Source: CAWIHA01 sp963835855 (lineage in GTDB: Bacteria; Acidobacteriota; Terriglobia; Bryobacterales; Bryobacteraceae). From it: a stretch of DNA of 64,000 bases. How positions within the stretch are numbered: position 1 is the first letter of the stretch; each line of letters starts with the position of its first letter. The notes beneath the pieces were generated by a model. It was not told where the DNA came from. It worked only from the letters and a program-made list of their open reading frames with translations, and did no database searches. Below, one piece after another: positions 54,087 through 63,608 of the stretch. The stretch is from positions 1 to 64,000 of the forward strand of contig CAWIHA010000035.1 in assembly GCA_963835855.1 (NCBI GenBank). Reading direction: 5' to 3'. A program made the position numbers and the translations under genes.

Positions 54087-55319
54087 TCACCCGAGCCGCC
54101 GCCTCAGCAAATCCAGCGCGAACTGCGAGGCCAAGGTGCGGACCCGGTCGCGGCCGCCGGAAAAGAGCATGCGGTGCGTCGGGCAGCCGTCGGGGCCGGC
54201 CAGACCGGCGATGATGGTTCCGACGGGCGTGGCCTGGGTGCCTCCGGCCGGACCGGCGATGCCGGTGATGGAGATGGCATAGGTTGAACCTGTGTGCTCG
54301 CGCACCGCCAGCGCCATCGCCTCCGCCACTGGTTCGCTCACCGCCGCATGCTCGTTCAGCAGCGATTCGGACACGCCGAGCAACTGCATCTTCATGCGAT
54401 CGTTGTACACCAGGAAGCCGCCGGCAAAGTAATCCGAGGCGCCCGGGACCGACGTGATGCGCTCGCCCACAAGGCCTCCGGTGCAGCTCTCGGCGACGCT
54501 GACGGTCTCGCCGCGCTCGCGCAAGCGCTCGCCAATCACCACCTCAAGCGGCGCTCCGTTCGCCGAGTAAATGCGGTCCCCGAGGATGTCTTCGATCTGC
54601 GGCCCGGCTTCCGCAAGCAACGCCTCGGCCTCGCCGGCGGTTGCGCAGCGCGCGCGCAGATGCACCTGAATGTCGCCAACCGCCGCGAGGATCGTCGTCA
54701 CCGGGTTTTTGTAACGGGTGTAAACGGGTGAGATCCACTGATCGACTTCGGATTCCGGAACGAGCGCAATGCGATACACACGCGTGCGGATCACCTGCTT
54801 CGGCAGCAAGCGCTCCAGGCGCGGCAGGCAGGACTCGGCGAACATGGGCTTCATCTCCCCGGGCGGTCCGGGCAGCAGCACGACGACGCGGCCGTCCTGG
54901 CCGATCCATTGTCCCGGCGCAGTGCCGTTCGCGTTCGGCAGGGCTTCGGCGCCCTCGATCACGAACGCCTGGCGCTTGTTAATCTCGGCCATTACGCGGT
55001 TGCCGTGGCGGAAGCGCTCTTCGATACGGCCGCAAATGTCCTGGCGGAAAACCAGGTCGCGGCCGAGAGCGCGCGCAACGGCGTCCCGGGTCACATCGTC
55101 TTCGGTCGGTCCGAGTCCGCCGGTGAGCACCAGGATGTCCGAGCGCGCAATGGCAGCTCGAACGGCGCCGGCAAGCCGGTCACGGTCGTCGCCTACAATC
55201 GTCTTCGCGACCACCTCGACACCAAGCGCGTTCAGTTGATCGGTGAGAAACAGCGAATTCGTATCGACCCGCTGCGGCGTGAGCAACTCTGAGCCAACCG
55301 CGATAATTTCCGCGTTCAT
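54087..55319 (-). CDS. cinA: CinA-family nicotinamide-nucleotide amidohydrolase
   Basis: 410 residues. N-terminal MoCF-like domain (about 1-170: SELLTPQRVDTNSLFLTDQL, LVLTGGLGPTEDDVTRDAV, LPGPPGEMKPMF) and the C-terminal amidase (about 250-405: VAESCTGGLVGERITSVPGA, GGFLVYNDRMK, TGIAGPAGGT). CinA recycles NMN from NAD-consuming reactions. Its ATG abuts the stop of the NHL gene with no gap. Presence of an NMN amidase and a TIR gene in one window is noted, but they are 17 kb apart. Confidence 0.94.
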   Translation of the reverse strand: MNAEIIAVGSELLTPQRVDTNSLFLTDQLNALGVEVVAKTIVGDDRDRLAGAVRAAIARSDILVLTGGLGPTEDDVTRDAVARALGRDLVFRQDICGRIEERFRHGNRVMAEINKRQAFVIEGAEALPNANGTAPGQWIGQDGRVVVLLPGPPGEMKPMFAESCLPRLERLLPKQVIRTRVYRIALVPESEVDQWISPVYTRYKNPVTTILAAVGDIQVHLRARCATAGEAEALLAEAGPQIEDILGDRIYSANGAPLEVVIGERLRERGETVSVAESCTGGLVGERITSVPGASDYFAGGFLVYNDRMKMQLLGVSESLLNEHAAVSEPVAEAMALAVREHTGSTYAISITGIAGPAGGTQATPVGTIIAGLAGPDGCPTHRMLFSGGRDRVRTLASQFALDLLRRRLG

Positions 55320-56369
55320 CTACGGAAGAGGGCGGCCTTGGATAACCCCATCCACCCGGTACAATGCGCTGTTCGTCGCCACAATGAGCGACCGCGACGG
55401 GGTGAACGCGAGTCCTACGATATTCGGTCCGGAGAGGAACAACTCGGCCTTGCGGTCCGGGCCGATTCGTACCACGCCCCTGCGGCCTCCCAACGAAGCG
55501 GCAACGTAGAGCCGGTCCTCCGCATCGAACGCCAAGCCTTGCGGCCGGCCGAGGCCGCGGTAGAACGTCTCGACATCGCCCGCCGGAGAGATGCGGTGGA
55601 CCGCATCGAAGCTCGAGGTGGTCGGCCCGGTGACGTACAGGTAGCCCTCGGGCCCGAAAGCCAAGTGGTATGCGGCGAGCGACGGCTCAATCGTCGCGAA
55701 CACGTAAATCTGGCGGGAGCGGCTGATCTTGAAGATCGTGCCTTGGCGGTCGCCGACGTAGAGGTTCTCGTTCCCATCGAACGCGAGGCCGGTGGCAACG
55801 CCCATGCCCTCAACGTAGACCGACATCTGCCCATTCGGCGTCGCCTGATAGACCACGCCGTCGTGACGGCTGGAGATGTGCAGCAGGCCCTCAGCGTCGA
55901 ATGCAAGCCCAGTGGCGTTCATCAAGTCGGTGAGGAAGGGCTTGAGGGTGTAATTCAGGTCCACCTTGTAGACCGAAACGGGAGTCTTTTGCCCGCGCGA
56001 TCCGCTGAAGGTCGTGAAGATGTTACCGGCGGCATCGACCGCGGGATTGGCCACAGGATGCAAGCCGTCGGCAATCTGAATTCCGATCTCGCACGTCCAG
56101 GAAGTGCTGGCCTCCTCGCCGGCTTGAATCACCAATTCGCCCACGGATGCGCCTTCGGGCACCCGCGCAATGATGAACGAGTCCGAGCCAATGATCACCG
56201 GCGCCTCGACTTCGCCAAACCTGACTCGCGGCCGCTGCGGCTTGGCGAAACCCTTGCCAGAGACCTGAAATTCACCGCCTGCAATGGCGGCAACGGGGCT
56301 GACTTCGACGATCTGGGGCCGCCCCTCCGAATCTTTCCGCATAGACATACTCAATAGAGATTGAAACAT
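55320..56369 (-). CDS. IPT/TIG-like domain plus NHL/SMP-30-type beta-propeller protein
   Basis: 349 residues. Residues about 18-95 form an IPT/TIG-like sandwich (VSPVAAIAGGEFQVSGKGF, VRFGEVEAPVIIGSDSF). From about 100 there are five to six repeats of the form NATGLAFDAEGLLHISS, GLAFDGNENLYVGDR and PQGLAFDAEDRLYVAA, which is an NHL/SMP-30-like propeller. No signal peptide is seen, which is unusual for the family. The start overlaps pgpA by 19 bp; an ATG at 56348 just after the pgpA stop is an alternative. Stops directly before cinA. Confidence 0.8.
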   Translation of the reverse strand: MFQSLLSMSMRKDSEGRPQIVEVSPVAAIAGGEFQVSGKGFAKPQRPRVRFGEVEAPVIIGSDSFIIARVPEGASVGELVIQAGEEASTSWTCEIGIQIADGLHPVANPAVDAAGNIFTTFSGSRGQKTPVSVYKVDLNYTLKPFLTDLMNATGLAFDAEGLLHISSRHDGVVYQATPNGQMSVYVEGMGVATGLAFDGNENLYVGDRQGTIFKISRSRQIYVFATIEPSLAAYHLAFGPEGYLYVTGPTTSSFDAVHRISPAGDVETFYRGLGRPQGLAFDAEDRLYVAASLGGRRGVVRIGPDRKAELFLSGPNIVGLAFTPSRSLIVATNSALYRVDGVIQGRPLP

Positions 56370-56857
56370 CCTGCCGCAAATAACACAAGCGCCCCATAGA
56401 CGCCGGCCATCACGTCATCGGCCACGATACCGAAGCCGCCGGGCAGGGCTTCCAATTGGCGTATCGGCGCGGGTTTCCAAATATCGAATAGGCGGAACAG
56501 CAAGAACGCTGCCAGCCAGCTTTTCCAGTTCAGCGCGGCCGCACCTGCAATCGTGATCCACTGCCCGGCCACTTCATCGACCACCACTAGGCCCGGGTCT
56601 TTCTTCCCCAACTCGCGGGCCTTGCGGCCAGCCGCCCAGATGCCAAGGGGGCACAAAGCCACGGCGAGCACAGCAAAGTGCCACGGCCGCCAGCCGGCAT
56701 ATTCGGCTAGCAGGATCGCCGGGATCAACGCGCCTGCCGAGCCTGCGGTGCCCGGCGCGAAAGGCGCATAGCCGCATCCGAACCACGTGGCAATAGCCGT
56801 CGCGAACGCTCCCGCGGGTTTATTCCCCACCGTGCTGTTTATCGTCCCCATGCTCAT
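56351..56857 (-). CDS. pgpA: Phosphatidylglycerophosphatase A
   Basis: 168 residues, four to five hydrophobic segments. Visible: FGCGYAPFAPGTAGSAGALI near the N-terminus, VVVDEVAGQWITIAG (metal-binding region), LLFRLFDIWKPAPIRQLE, and GGFGIVADDVMAGVYGAL with the conserved DD. It dephosphorylates PGP to phosphatidylglycerol in the inner membrane. The start overlaps yacG by 38 bp; the 3' end overlaps the NHL gene. The second Met (GTINSTV) is an alternative start. Confidence 0.94.
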   Translation of the reverse strand: MSMGTINSTVGNKPAGAFATAIATWFGCGYAPFAPGTAGSAGALIPAILLAEYAGWRPWHFAVLAVALCPLGIWAAGRKARELGKKDPGLVVVDEVAGQWITIAGAAALNWKSWLAAFLLFRLFDIWKPAPIRQLEALPGGFGIVADDVMAGVYGALVLFAAGCFNLY

Positions 56858-57005
56858 CCGGCTCCGCTTCCGGCTCGATCGGCGCCGGGATGCGATATTT
56901 CTCCGCGGCCCAATTGCCGAGGTCGATCACTCTGCAACGGTCGCTGCAAAACGGCGCGTCCCGGCTACCCGGCTCGACCTTCTTCTTGCAGATCGGGCAC
57001 CTCAT
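56820..57005 (-). CDS. yacG: YacG-like zinc-ribbon protein (DNA gyrase inhibitor family)
   Basis: 61 residues. The four zinc ligands are C3, C6, C20 and C24 (MRCPICKKKVE; APFCSDRCRVIDLGNWAAE), a signature of YacG. Family members inhibit gyrase in E. coli by binding GyrB. The acidic tail (PIEPEAEPDEHGDD) is typical. Its ATG overlaps the rimO TGA by 4 bp and its 3' end lies 38 bp inside pgpA, so this is a very tight block. Confidence 0.9.
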   Translation of the reverse strand: MRCPICKKKVEPGSRDAPFCSDRCRVIDLGNWAAEKYRIPAPIEPEAEPDEHGDDKQHGGE

Positions 57006-58430
57006 AACGGTTGATGCATTGTGGTTTGTGGGCCTTCCATCGTGCCGACGATGAGGAACGGGTTTGCCGAGGGGATTTCCAGACGCGGTTCTTCGGTGCG
57101 TTCGAGCAACGCTCCCACCAGATCGTAGTCGTGCGCCTCGGTGATCCGCATCGGCCGGATCTCTCCCGCGCGTGGCACCCCGCCGGTAACGTCGTTTACC
57201 AGGCAAACGCCGTCGATTTCGGGAGCCTGTGTCGTCAGGCGTGCCTGCCATAAGAGATCACTTTCGGGCGACAGCCTCTCGACCAGCACCGGCATCACGC
57301 GGCCGATCAGCGTGCGGTTCGTCGCGTGCGAGATCCTCCGTTGCAGCGCCATGAGACGGCGCTTGCGGTTGTAAATGGTGCGCCGGCCGATCTTGCCGTC
57401 CAGGTGATAACTGGCGCTGGTTTCTTCGTCGGAGTAGGAGAACACGCCCAGACGGTCAAATCGCGCCTCCTCAACGAATTGGCACAGCTCCTCGAAATCC
57501 GCCTCCGTTTCCCCGGGGAACCCGACGATCATGCTGGTGCGGATGGCGATGCCGGGGATTGTGCGGCGAATGCGCTCGAGCAGGCGCAGGAAAGCATCGC
57601 CGCTCGCGCCGCGCTGCATGCGTTTGAGCACCGCGCGGCTGGCGTGCTGGAGCGGCATATCGATGTACTTCACGAGCGTGGGCCAGGCGGCAATCGTCTC
57701 GAGCAGCTTGGGAGTAATCCGGTTCGGATACGCGTAAAGGAACCGAATCCATTTCTGCCGCGGCGTTTCGATTCCGGCGAGCCGCTCGACGAGGAGCGCC
57801 AAGCCGTCCTTGATGCCGAGGTCCTCGCCATAGGATGTCGTATCCTGGCCAATCAGGTTGATTTCGCGCACGCCTTGCGCAAACAGCCGCGCCGCCTCCG
57901 CCACCACCGATTCGAAGCGCCGCGAGCGAAACTTGCCCCGGAACTGCGGGATCACACAGAACGTGCACGGGTAATCGCAACCCTCGGCGATCTTGATATA
58001 GGCGTAGTGGCGCGGCGTTGAGAGCACGCGCGGCGTCAGGTCGTGATACAGGTACGGTTCTGAATGCGGCAGGGAGGCGGCTGGCCGCCCCTCGCACGCC
58101 GCGACGATCTCTTCCACTTCGTTCGTTCCGACGACCGCATCGACTTCCGGCAGAGTCCTCCGAATCTCATCCCGGTACCGCTCGACCAGACAACCCGCGA
58201 CCACGAGCCGCTTCAGCGCGCCGGTCTTCTTGTACTGGGCCATTTCGAGAATCGTGTCAACCGATTCTTGCTTGGCGGGATCGATAAAGCTGCACGTGTT
58301 GACGACGATGACCTCGGCCTCCTCCGGACGAGACGTTCAGCTCGTGGCCGCCGGCGGCCAGTTGACCCATCATGACTTCGGTGTCCACCAGGTTCTTGGG
58401 ACACCCCAGACTGACAATTCCGACCTTCAA
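57002..58430 (-). CDS. rimO: RimO, ribosomal protein S12 methylthiotransferase, frameshifted
   Basis: Radical-SAM enzyme that methylthiolates Asp88 of S12. The main frame (58243 leftward) has AGCLVERYRDEIRRTL, radical-SAM GCDYPCTFCVIPQFRG, IGQDTTSYGEDLG, and a C-terminal TRAM-like end. The N-terminal domain continues upstream in another frame from a TTG at 58430: LKVGIVSLGCPKNLVDTEVM, then AEVIVVNTCSFIDPAKQES in line with the main frame. One extra A (minus strand; 58336-58337) separates them. With it removed, the protein is about 475 residues with all UPF0004 cysteines (SLGC, NTC, AGC). So the gene is intact apart from one base. Confidence 0.9.
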
Positions 58431-58486
58431 TCTATTTTCCCTGTGTTCCCCGCCGAAAAGAAGCCGCCGAGATACGAAGGCTAAAT

Positions 58487-58515
58487 TTCAGAATAACATG
58501 GGGCCGGATTATACT
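58487..58515 (+). promoter_or_regulatory. Overlapping divergent promoter pair (rimO leftward, dprA-side rightward)
   Basis: Rightward: TTCAGA (58487-58492), 17-nt spacer, TATACT (58510-58515). Leftward: TATAAT (58508-58513 on the minus strand) with a weak CTGTTT 17 nt further out. The two -10 hexamers share four bases, so the two promoters should compete. Sequences fit sigma-70 class; strength unknown. Confidence 0.4.
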
Positions 58516-58584
58516 GTCTCTAAGCGGCGGAAACAGCGGGGTTTTGCTGAGAATCCACCCGCGCGGGCCACACAAGCTGTTGTA

Positions 58585-58707
58585 GTGGGAACCCTTGCGC
58601 TGAATCCGGCGCGCGAGCAGGATCTCAACTGGCTGGCGCTCCGGCTCGTGCCAGGCCTCGGCACGCTGGCGCATCCTCCTTCTTGGGGGCGAACGGAGAG
58701 TTGCTGA
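58585..58707 (+). pseudogene. Decayed 5' fragment of dprA
   Basis: Starting at a GTG, 27 codons resemble the start of the intact dprA 800 bp downstream. MGT, EQ-x-L-x and the run WLALRLVPGLGT match in both (about 18 of 27 residues). After GLGT the similarity ends and the frame closes at TGA 58707 after HPPSWGRTESC. The differences are spread through the match, so this is an old copy rather than a recent target-site duplication. It may be a duplicated leader left when the membrane-protein gene entered. Confidence 0.6.
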
Positions 58708-59299
58708 AGGCACTCAAGGTCATTGGCTTCACTATCGGCCTGATCGCGCTTGATGTCGTTCTGGTCTTTGCGGAATTTTCGGGTTCCCGGTGGGTATTCC
58801 CCTGGCTCCGTGCGGCGAATCCATTCATCATGTGCCTAGCCGTTGCCCTTCTACCGCTCCTTATCTTCCGCCGGTCTCGCACAATCGGCGCTGGCGCGCT
58901 CGCCATGTGCGCAACGTTTTTCTTCATTACCTTTTTCGTCGTTGCTTTTGTGATGGAAGCGGACTTGGGCGATCTCTTCGGTCCCATCGTTGCGCTTCTG
59001 TCGTGCGGAATCTTCATTCCCGTGTTGGCGTTCATTACGGCTCTCCTGCAAGGCGAATGGTCGGCCTTCTGGCAACTTCTTGGCGAACTCGGTATCGCTA
59101 TAGTCGCTTATGGTCTGGCCGGATGGTGCTCTCGGGATTCTTCTGGCTCATCTTGAACCCACCACCCAACAACGAATGGGCCGGTAAAATTGCCGATTTG
59201 CATGTCGTCCTTGATGATGGAAAGTTTGAGCGATTTGTGGAACGGCGACCAGGAGGAAGCGGTCCCGAATCCGGCCTTTTTGGGCATCCTCCCAGATAG
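58683..59299 (+). CDS. Multi-TM membrane protein of unknown family, probably frameshifted
   Basis: The first frame (TTG at 58683 to TGA at 59154-59156) encodes five TM segments (FTIGLIALDVVLVFAEF, IMCLAVALLPLLIF, ALAMCATFFFITFFVVAFVM, LFGPIVALLSCGIFIPVLAF, then ELGIAIVAYGLAGW), the last cut short. In a neighbouring frame, from about 59125, MVLSGFFWLILNPPPNNEWA continues the helix and ends with a polar tail at 59297-59299. Adding one base near 59125 gives a single 205-residue protein with a full-length last helix. No homologue is recognised. It overlaps the dprA fragment, and lies between that and the intact dprA. Confidence 0.5.
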
Positions 59300-59386
59300 G
59301 GCCGCCCCTGGGGCCGCCTGCACCGACGCCTCCGGCTTTCCTTTTTCCGGAGAGAATCCATCCATCGAGCGGCACAACTCTTTTGC

Positions 59387-60559
59387 ATGGGGACTTTTGT
59401 GCCACAACTTGGCTGCGAACAGGAACTGCATTGGCTGGCGCTGCGGCTGGTGCCCGGCTTAGGCACCCGCACCGTGGGGAAACTGCTCGAGCGCTTCCGG
59501 ACGCCGGAGGCCATCCTGCGAGCGTCGCGCAGTGAGCTGGAGGCGAGCGGCGTGCCGGGCAGCGTCGCTCAGAGCATCTCGAGCGGATGTTCGTTCGAAG
59601 ATGCCGCCGCGCAGCAAGAAAGGCTCGCGCAGACCGGCGGAACGCTGGTGAGCCTGTGCGATCCTCGCTATCCCGCGCGGCTGCACGAGATCTTCGATCC
59701 CCCGCCGGTGTTGTTCGCGCGCGGCCGCCTCGAACTGCTCGGCGCTTTGACGCTCGCCGTGGTAGGCACGCGCCGGCCGACCCCTTACGGCACCGCCGTT
59801 ACCGAGCGGTTGAGCGGCGACCTGGCCCGCGCCGGACTGACGATCGTCAGCGGCATGGCGCGCGGCATCGATACGTCGGCCCACCGCGCCGCGCTCGCCG
59901 CCGGCGGAGATACAATCGCCGTGCTCGGCTGCGGCATCGATGTTGTCTATCCGGCCGACAACCGCAAGCTTTTCGAGGAAATGGCCGAAAAGGGATTGCT
60001 GCTATCTGAGTTCCCGATGGGCGCGCCCGCCTATCCCCAAAATTTTCCCATTCGCAACCGAATCATCAGCGGCATGTGCGCGGGCGTCCTCGTCGTCGAA
60101 GGCGCGCAGTATAGCGGCTCGGCGATCACCGCGCGGCTCGCGCTCGAACAAGGCCGGGAGGTGTTCGCGGTGCCCGGCAGCATTGTTTCTAAGATGAGCT
60201 GGGGGCCGAACCTGCTCATCAAGCAGGGCGCGAAGCTGGTGCAGGACTGGAACGATGTCATCGAAGACCTTCCGCCCGATGACCGGCGTCTGCTGATCGA
60301 CCGCAGCCAAGGCCGCCTCTTCGACGAAGGCGCGGAAACTGGCGCCGGCCCAGCCGCGTCTAATCAACCGGCAATTCCAAATCCAGTGGCTCGCAAGATC
60401 CTGGAACAACTCACCGTCGAGACGGCGACGCATATCGACGACCTGCTCGCTCGTCTCGAAGAGACCTCCTCTTCGGAAGCCATCGCCGCGCTGTTCGAAC
60501 TCGAGATGCTTGGCGCCGTCCGGCAACTTCCGGGCAGAAATTTTGTTAAAGTGTGGTGA
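59387..60559 (+). CDS. dprA: DprA/Smf DNA-processing protein
   Basis: 390 residues. An N-terminal HhH/SAM-like part (HWLALRLVPGLGTRTVGKLL) is followed by the Rossmann-like DprA domain: YPARLHEIFDPPPVLFARG, VVGTRRPTPYGTAV, VSGMARGIDTSAHRAALAAG, LLSEFPMGAPAYPQNFPIRN, RNRIISGM, VVEGAQYSGSAITARLA. A C-terminal winged-helix (about 325-390) is present. It protects incoming ssDNA and loads RecA in natural transformation. No other competence genes except cinA (not in an operon with it) are present. It is followed by topA after 69 bp. Confidence 0.95.
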   Translation: MGTFVPQLGCEQELHWLALRLVPGLGTRTVGKLLERFRTPEAILRASRSELEASGVPGSVAQSISSGCSFEDAAAQQERLAQTGGTLVSLCDPRYPARLHEIFDPPPVLFARGRLELLGALTLAVVGTRRPTPYGTAVTERLSGDLARAGLTIVSGMARGIDTSAHRAALAAGGDTIAVLGCGIDVVYPADNRKLFEEMAEKGLLLSEFPMGAPAYPQNFPIRNRIISGMCAGVLVVEGAQYSGSAITARLALEQGREVFAVPGSIVSKMSWGPNLLIKQGAKLVQDWNDVIEDLPPDDRRLLIDRSQGRLFDEGAETGAGPAASNQPAIPNPVARKILEQLTVETATHIDDLLARLEETSSSEAIAALFELEMLGAVRQLPGRNFVKVW

Positions 60560-60628
60560 GATTCGTTCCAGGATTGGCGCAACTGTAGAGTGCTCCCCCG
60601 AATGCGCCGGCCAGATTGACAGTTTCAT

Positions 60629-63063
60629 ATGCCGCAATCGCTCGTCATCGTTGAATCGCCCGCCAAGGCCAAGACGATCGGCAAGTACTTAGGCAAACAG
60701 TATCTTGTCAAAGCCTCGCTGGGCCACGTGAAGGATTTGCCCAAGAACGACTTGGCGGTTGACGTCGAGCATGGATTCGAGCCTACCTACGTCGTCATCG
60801 AAGGCAAAAAGAAGCTGCTCCAGGAATTAAAGCAGGCGGCCAGGAAGTCGAATGCCGTGTACCTGGCGGCTGACCCGGACCGCGAGGGCGAGGCTATCTG
60901 CTACCACCTGAAGGAGGAGCTCGAAGGGAAAAAGAACGGCAAGCCGCGCATCCACCGGGTGATGTTCAACGAGATCACGGCTCGGGCGATTCGCAAGGCA
61001 TTCGAGCAGCCGGGCGGCGTGGACATGCACCTGGTGGAAGCGCAGCAGGCCCGCCGGGTGCTCGACCGGCTGGTCGGCTACAAAATCTCGCCGCTGCTGT
61101 GGGACAAGGTGCGGCGGGGCCTTTCGGCGGGGCGCGTGCAGACCGTTGCCGTCCGGCTCATCGTAGACCGCGAGCGGGAAATCCGGCAGTTCGACAAACG
61201 CGAGTACTGGACAATCGACGCGCACCTGGCGGGGAAAAAGCCGCCAGTGTTCGTGGCACGGCTCATCAAGCGGAACGACGAGACGCTCGACCTCCCGAAC
61301 CAAGCCGCCGCCGACGCGCTCATGGCGCAGCTTGACGGCGCCGCCTACGCCGTCAAATCGGTCGCCACCCGGGAGAAGAAGCGCAACCCCGTGCCGCCGT
61401 TCATCACCTCAACCTTGCAGCAGGATGCGTCGCGGAAGCTGCGTTTCAGCGTGAAGCGAACCATGATGCTCGCGCAGCGGTTGTATGAAGGCGTCGCACT
61501 CGGCAAGGCGGGCCCCACCGGCCTCATCACTTACATGCGCACGGATTCGACGCGCGTGGGGGCGGAGGCCCTACAAGAGGCGCGCAGTTTCATCGGCGAG
61601 AAGTTCGGCCCCCAGTACCTGCCCGAATCGGCCAATATCTACCGCAGCAAGAAAGGCGCGCAGGACGCGCACGAAGCCATCCGGCCCACCTCCGTATTCC
61701 AGTCGCCGGAATCCGCTGCGAAATACCTGGCCGAGGACGAGCTGAAGCTTTACCGGCTCATCTGGATGCGTTTTCTCGCCTCGCAGATGATGCCCGCCGT
61801 ATTCGACCAGACCACGATCGATGCCGCCGCGCGGGGCAAGGACGGCGCCGAGTACGTGTTCCGCGCCACCGGCTCGGTCCCCAAGTTCGACGGCTATCTG
61901 AAAGTTTACGAAGAGGGCAAGGACCAAAAGGACGAAGAGGACGAGGAGCTGAGGCACAAGTTGCCGGACCTCGCCGAGGGCGACCGGCTCAAATTCGGTC
62001 GCTCACGCCCGAGCAGCACTTCACCGAGCCGCCGCCGCGGTACAACGAAGCCACGCTCGTCAAGAAACTCGAGGCCGACGGCGTCGGCCGCCCATCCACG
62101 TACGCTTCGATCATCTCGACCATCCAGGAACGCGGATACGTGAGGAAGGAAAGCGGGCGGTTCGCGCCGACCGAGCTCGGCATGGTCGTCACGGACTTGC
62201 TCGTCGCCAGCTTCGACGACATCTTCGATATCAAGTACACCGCCCGTATGGAGGAGGAGCTGGACGAGATCGAGGAAGGCAAGCTCAACTGGCGTGCCGC
62301 GATCGGCGAGTTCTACGAGAAGTTCAAAGGCGACCTCAGCCACGCCGAAGAGCACATGACCGACATCAAGCGGATGGAGAAACCCACCGATCTGGTGTGC
62401 GAGAAGTGCGGCAAGCCGATGGTCATCCGGTGGGGCCGGCACGGCAGTTTCATCGGGTGCAGCGGATATCCCGAGTGCACAAACACGCGTGAGCTCACCG
62501 TAGACCTGCCCGATGTCGATACCGCCAACCTCGCTGACCAGACCGACGAGGAATACTGCGAGAACTGTGGCCGGCCGATGGTGCTCAAGCGCGGGCGTTT
62601 CGGCACCTTCTACGCCTGCTCGGGGTATCCCGATTGCAAAACGACCAAGCGCATCGGGGGAGAGGCCCAGAAGCAGCCCGACGTGCCGCTCGATGAAGAC
62701 TGCCCTCAGTGCGGCAGCAAGCTGGTGATCAAGCACGGCCGTTTCGGCGAGTTCACCGCGTGCAGCAACTACCCCGCCTGCAAATTCGTCAAACAGAAGA
62801 GCAGCGGTGTGAAGTGCCCGGGCTGCGGCGAAGGTGAGGTCATCGAGCGCCGCTCCAAGCGAGGCAAGATCTTTTACGGCTGCAGCCGGTATCCGAAGTG
62901 CAAATTCGTTGCCTGGGCCAAGCCAATCGCCGAGAAATGCCCGCGCTGCGGCAGCCCCTACCTGCTCGAAAAATGGCTCAAGGCGGGCGCTTTCGCCCAG
63001 TGCCCGAACGCCGAGTGCAAGTACAAGCACGAGCTTGTACCTGCCGAAGTAACGCCCGCGTAG
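60629..63063 (+). CDS. topA: DNA topoisomerase I, frameshifted
   Basis: An intact frame gives about 811 residues. TOPRIM domain at the N-terminus (SLVIVESPAKAKTIGKYLG, YLAADPDREGEA), catalytic Tyr302 in GLITYMRTDSTR, and five C-terminal C4 zinc modules (CEKCGKPM, CENCGRPM, CPQCGSKL, CPGCGEGE, CPRCGSPY). It relaxes negative supercoils. The frame breaks at about 62000: after DRLKFG the sequence goes out of frame, while LTPEQHFTEPPPRYNEATL resumes one base short in the next frame. One added base near 62000 fixes it (2435 bases become 812 codons). Every motif on both sides is intact. Confidence 0.93.
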
Positions 63064-63187
63064 CCGCCGGGAGCCGCATCTGGCGCAAAAATAGTGTCGT
63101 TTGCCTCTATTGGATGGCGTGATCCCGCCGATAGAAATTCTCTTAGCGTTTTTGACGATTTTTACCGAGGCGGTGAGCCCCGTCTGC

Positions 63188-63193
63188 TAAAAT
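63188..63193 (+). promoter_or_regulatory. Candidate -10 before the DUF2934 gene
   Basis: TAAAAT, 43 nt before the ATG at 63236, with no convincing -35; a GGGAAGC ribosome site precedes the ATG. The 63064-63187 stretch carries no gene I can support. Confidence 0.3.
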
Positions 63194-63235
63194 GGATGAG
63201 TACCCAATTCGGGAAAAGAGGGAAAGGGAAGCACA

Positions 63236-63535
63236 ATGGCAAGAGAACATCATGAAGCCAGATCTTATCTGCCCAAACAGGGCACTGGCGCGGGAACCGC
63301 GCCAGTGAAGCGGCCCAGGACGCCGCGGCCCCCCGTCGCCGCGGAGCCGGAAAGCACGGCCACTCGCAAGACCCGGGCCTCACTCGGCCCACACTCCGAT
63401 TCAGAACGCGAAGAAGTCGCGCGCATCGCATACTCCTATTGGCAAGCCCGCGGCGGAGAGGGCGGTTCCGCCGCGGAAGATTGGCTCCGCGCTGAAAAAG
63501 AGTATCGCCAGCGGCGCGAAGGCCTGACTCGCTAA
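63236..63535 (+). CDS. DUF2934-domain protein
   Basis: 99 residues. The last 45 residues form the DUF2934 motif: REEVARIAYSYWQARGGEGG and SAAEDWLRAEKEYRQR, which recur in several bacterial groups including Acidobacteria and are of unknown function. The N-terminus is basic and Pro-rich, probably disordered. Convergent with lexA. Confidence 0.85.
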   Translation: MAREHHEARSYLPKQGTGAGTAPVKRPRTPRPPVAAEPESTATRKTRASLGPHSDSEREEVARIAYSYWQARGGEGGSAAEDWLRAEKEYRQRREGLTR

Positions 63536-63608
63536 GGAAGGCGCCACAAGCGCCTGGCATTCCATGCGTCCGTGGCACTTCGATTGAGACTGCAAAGCCG
63601 TCGTGCCT

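Noticed and set aside
54087..60559. Competence operon of cinA and dprA
   Set aside because: They are on opposite strands and 4 kb apart, with unrelated genes between them.
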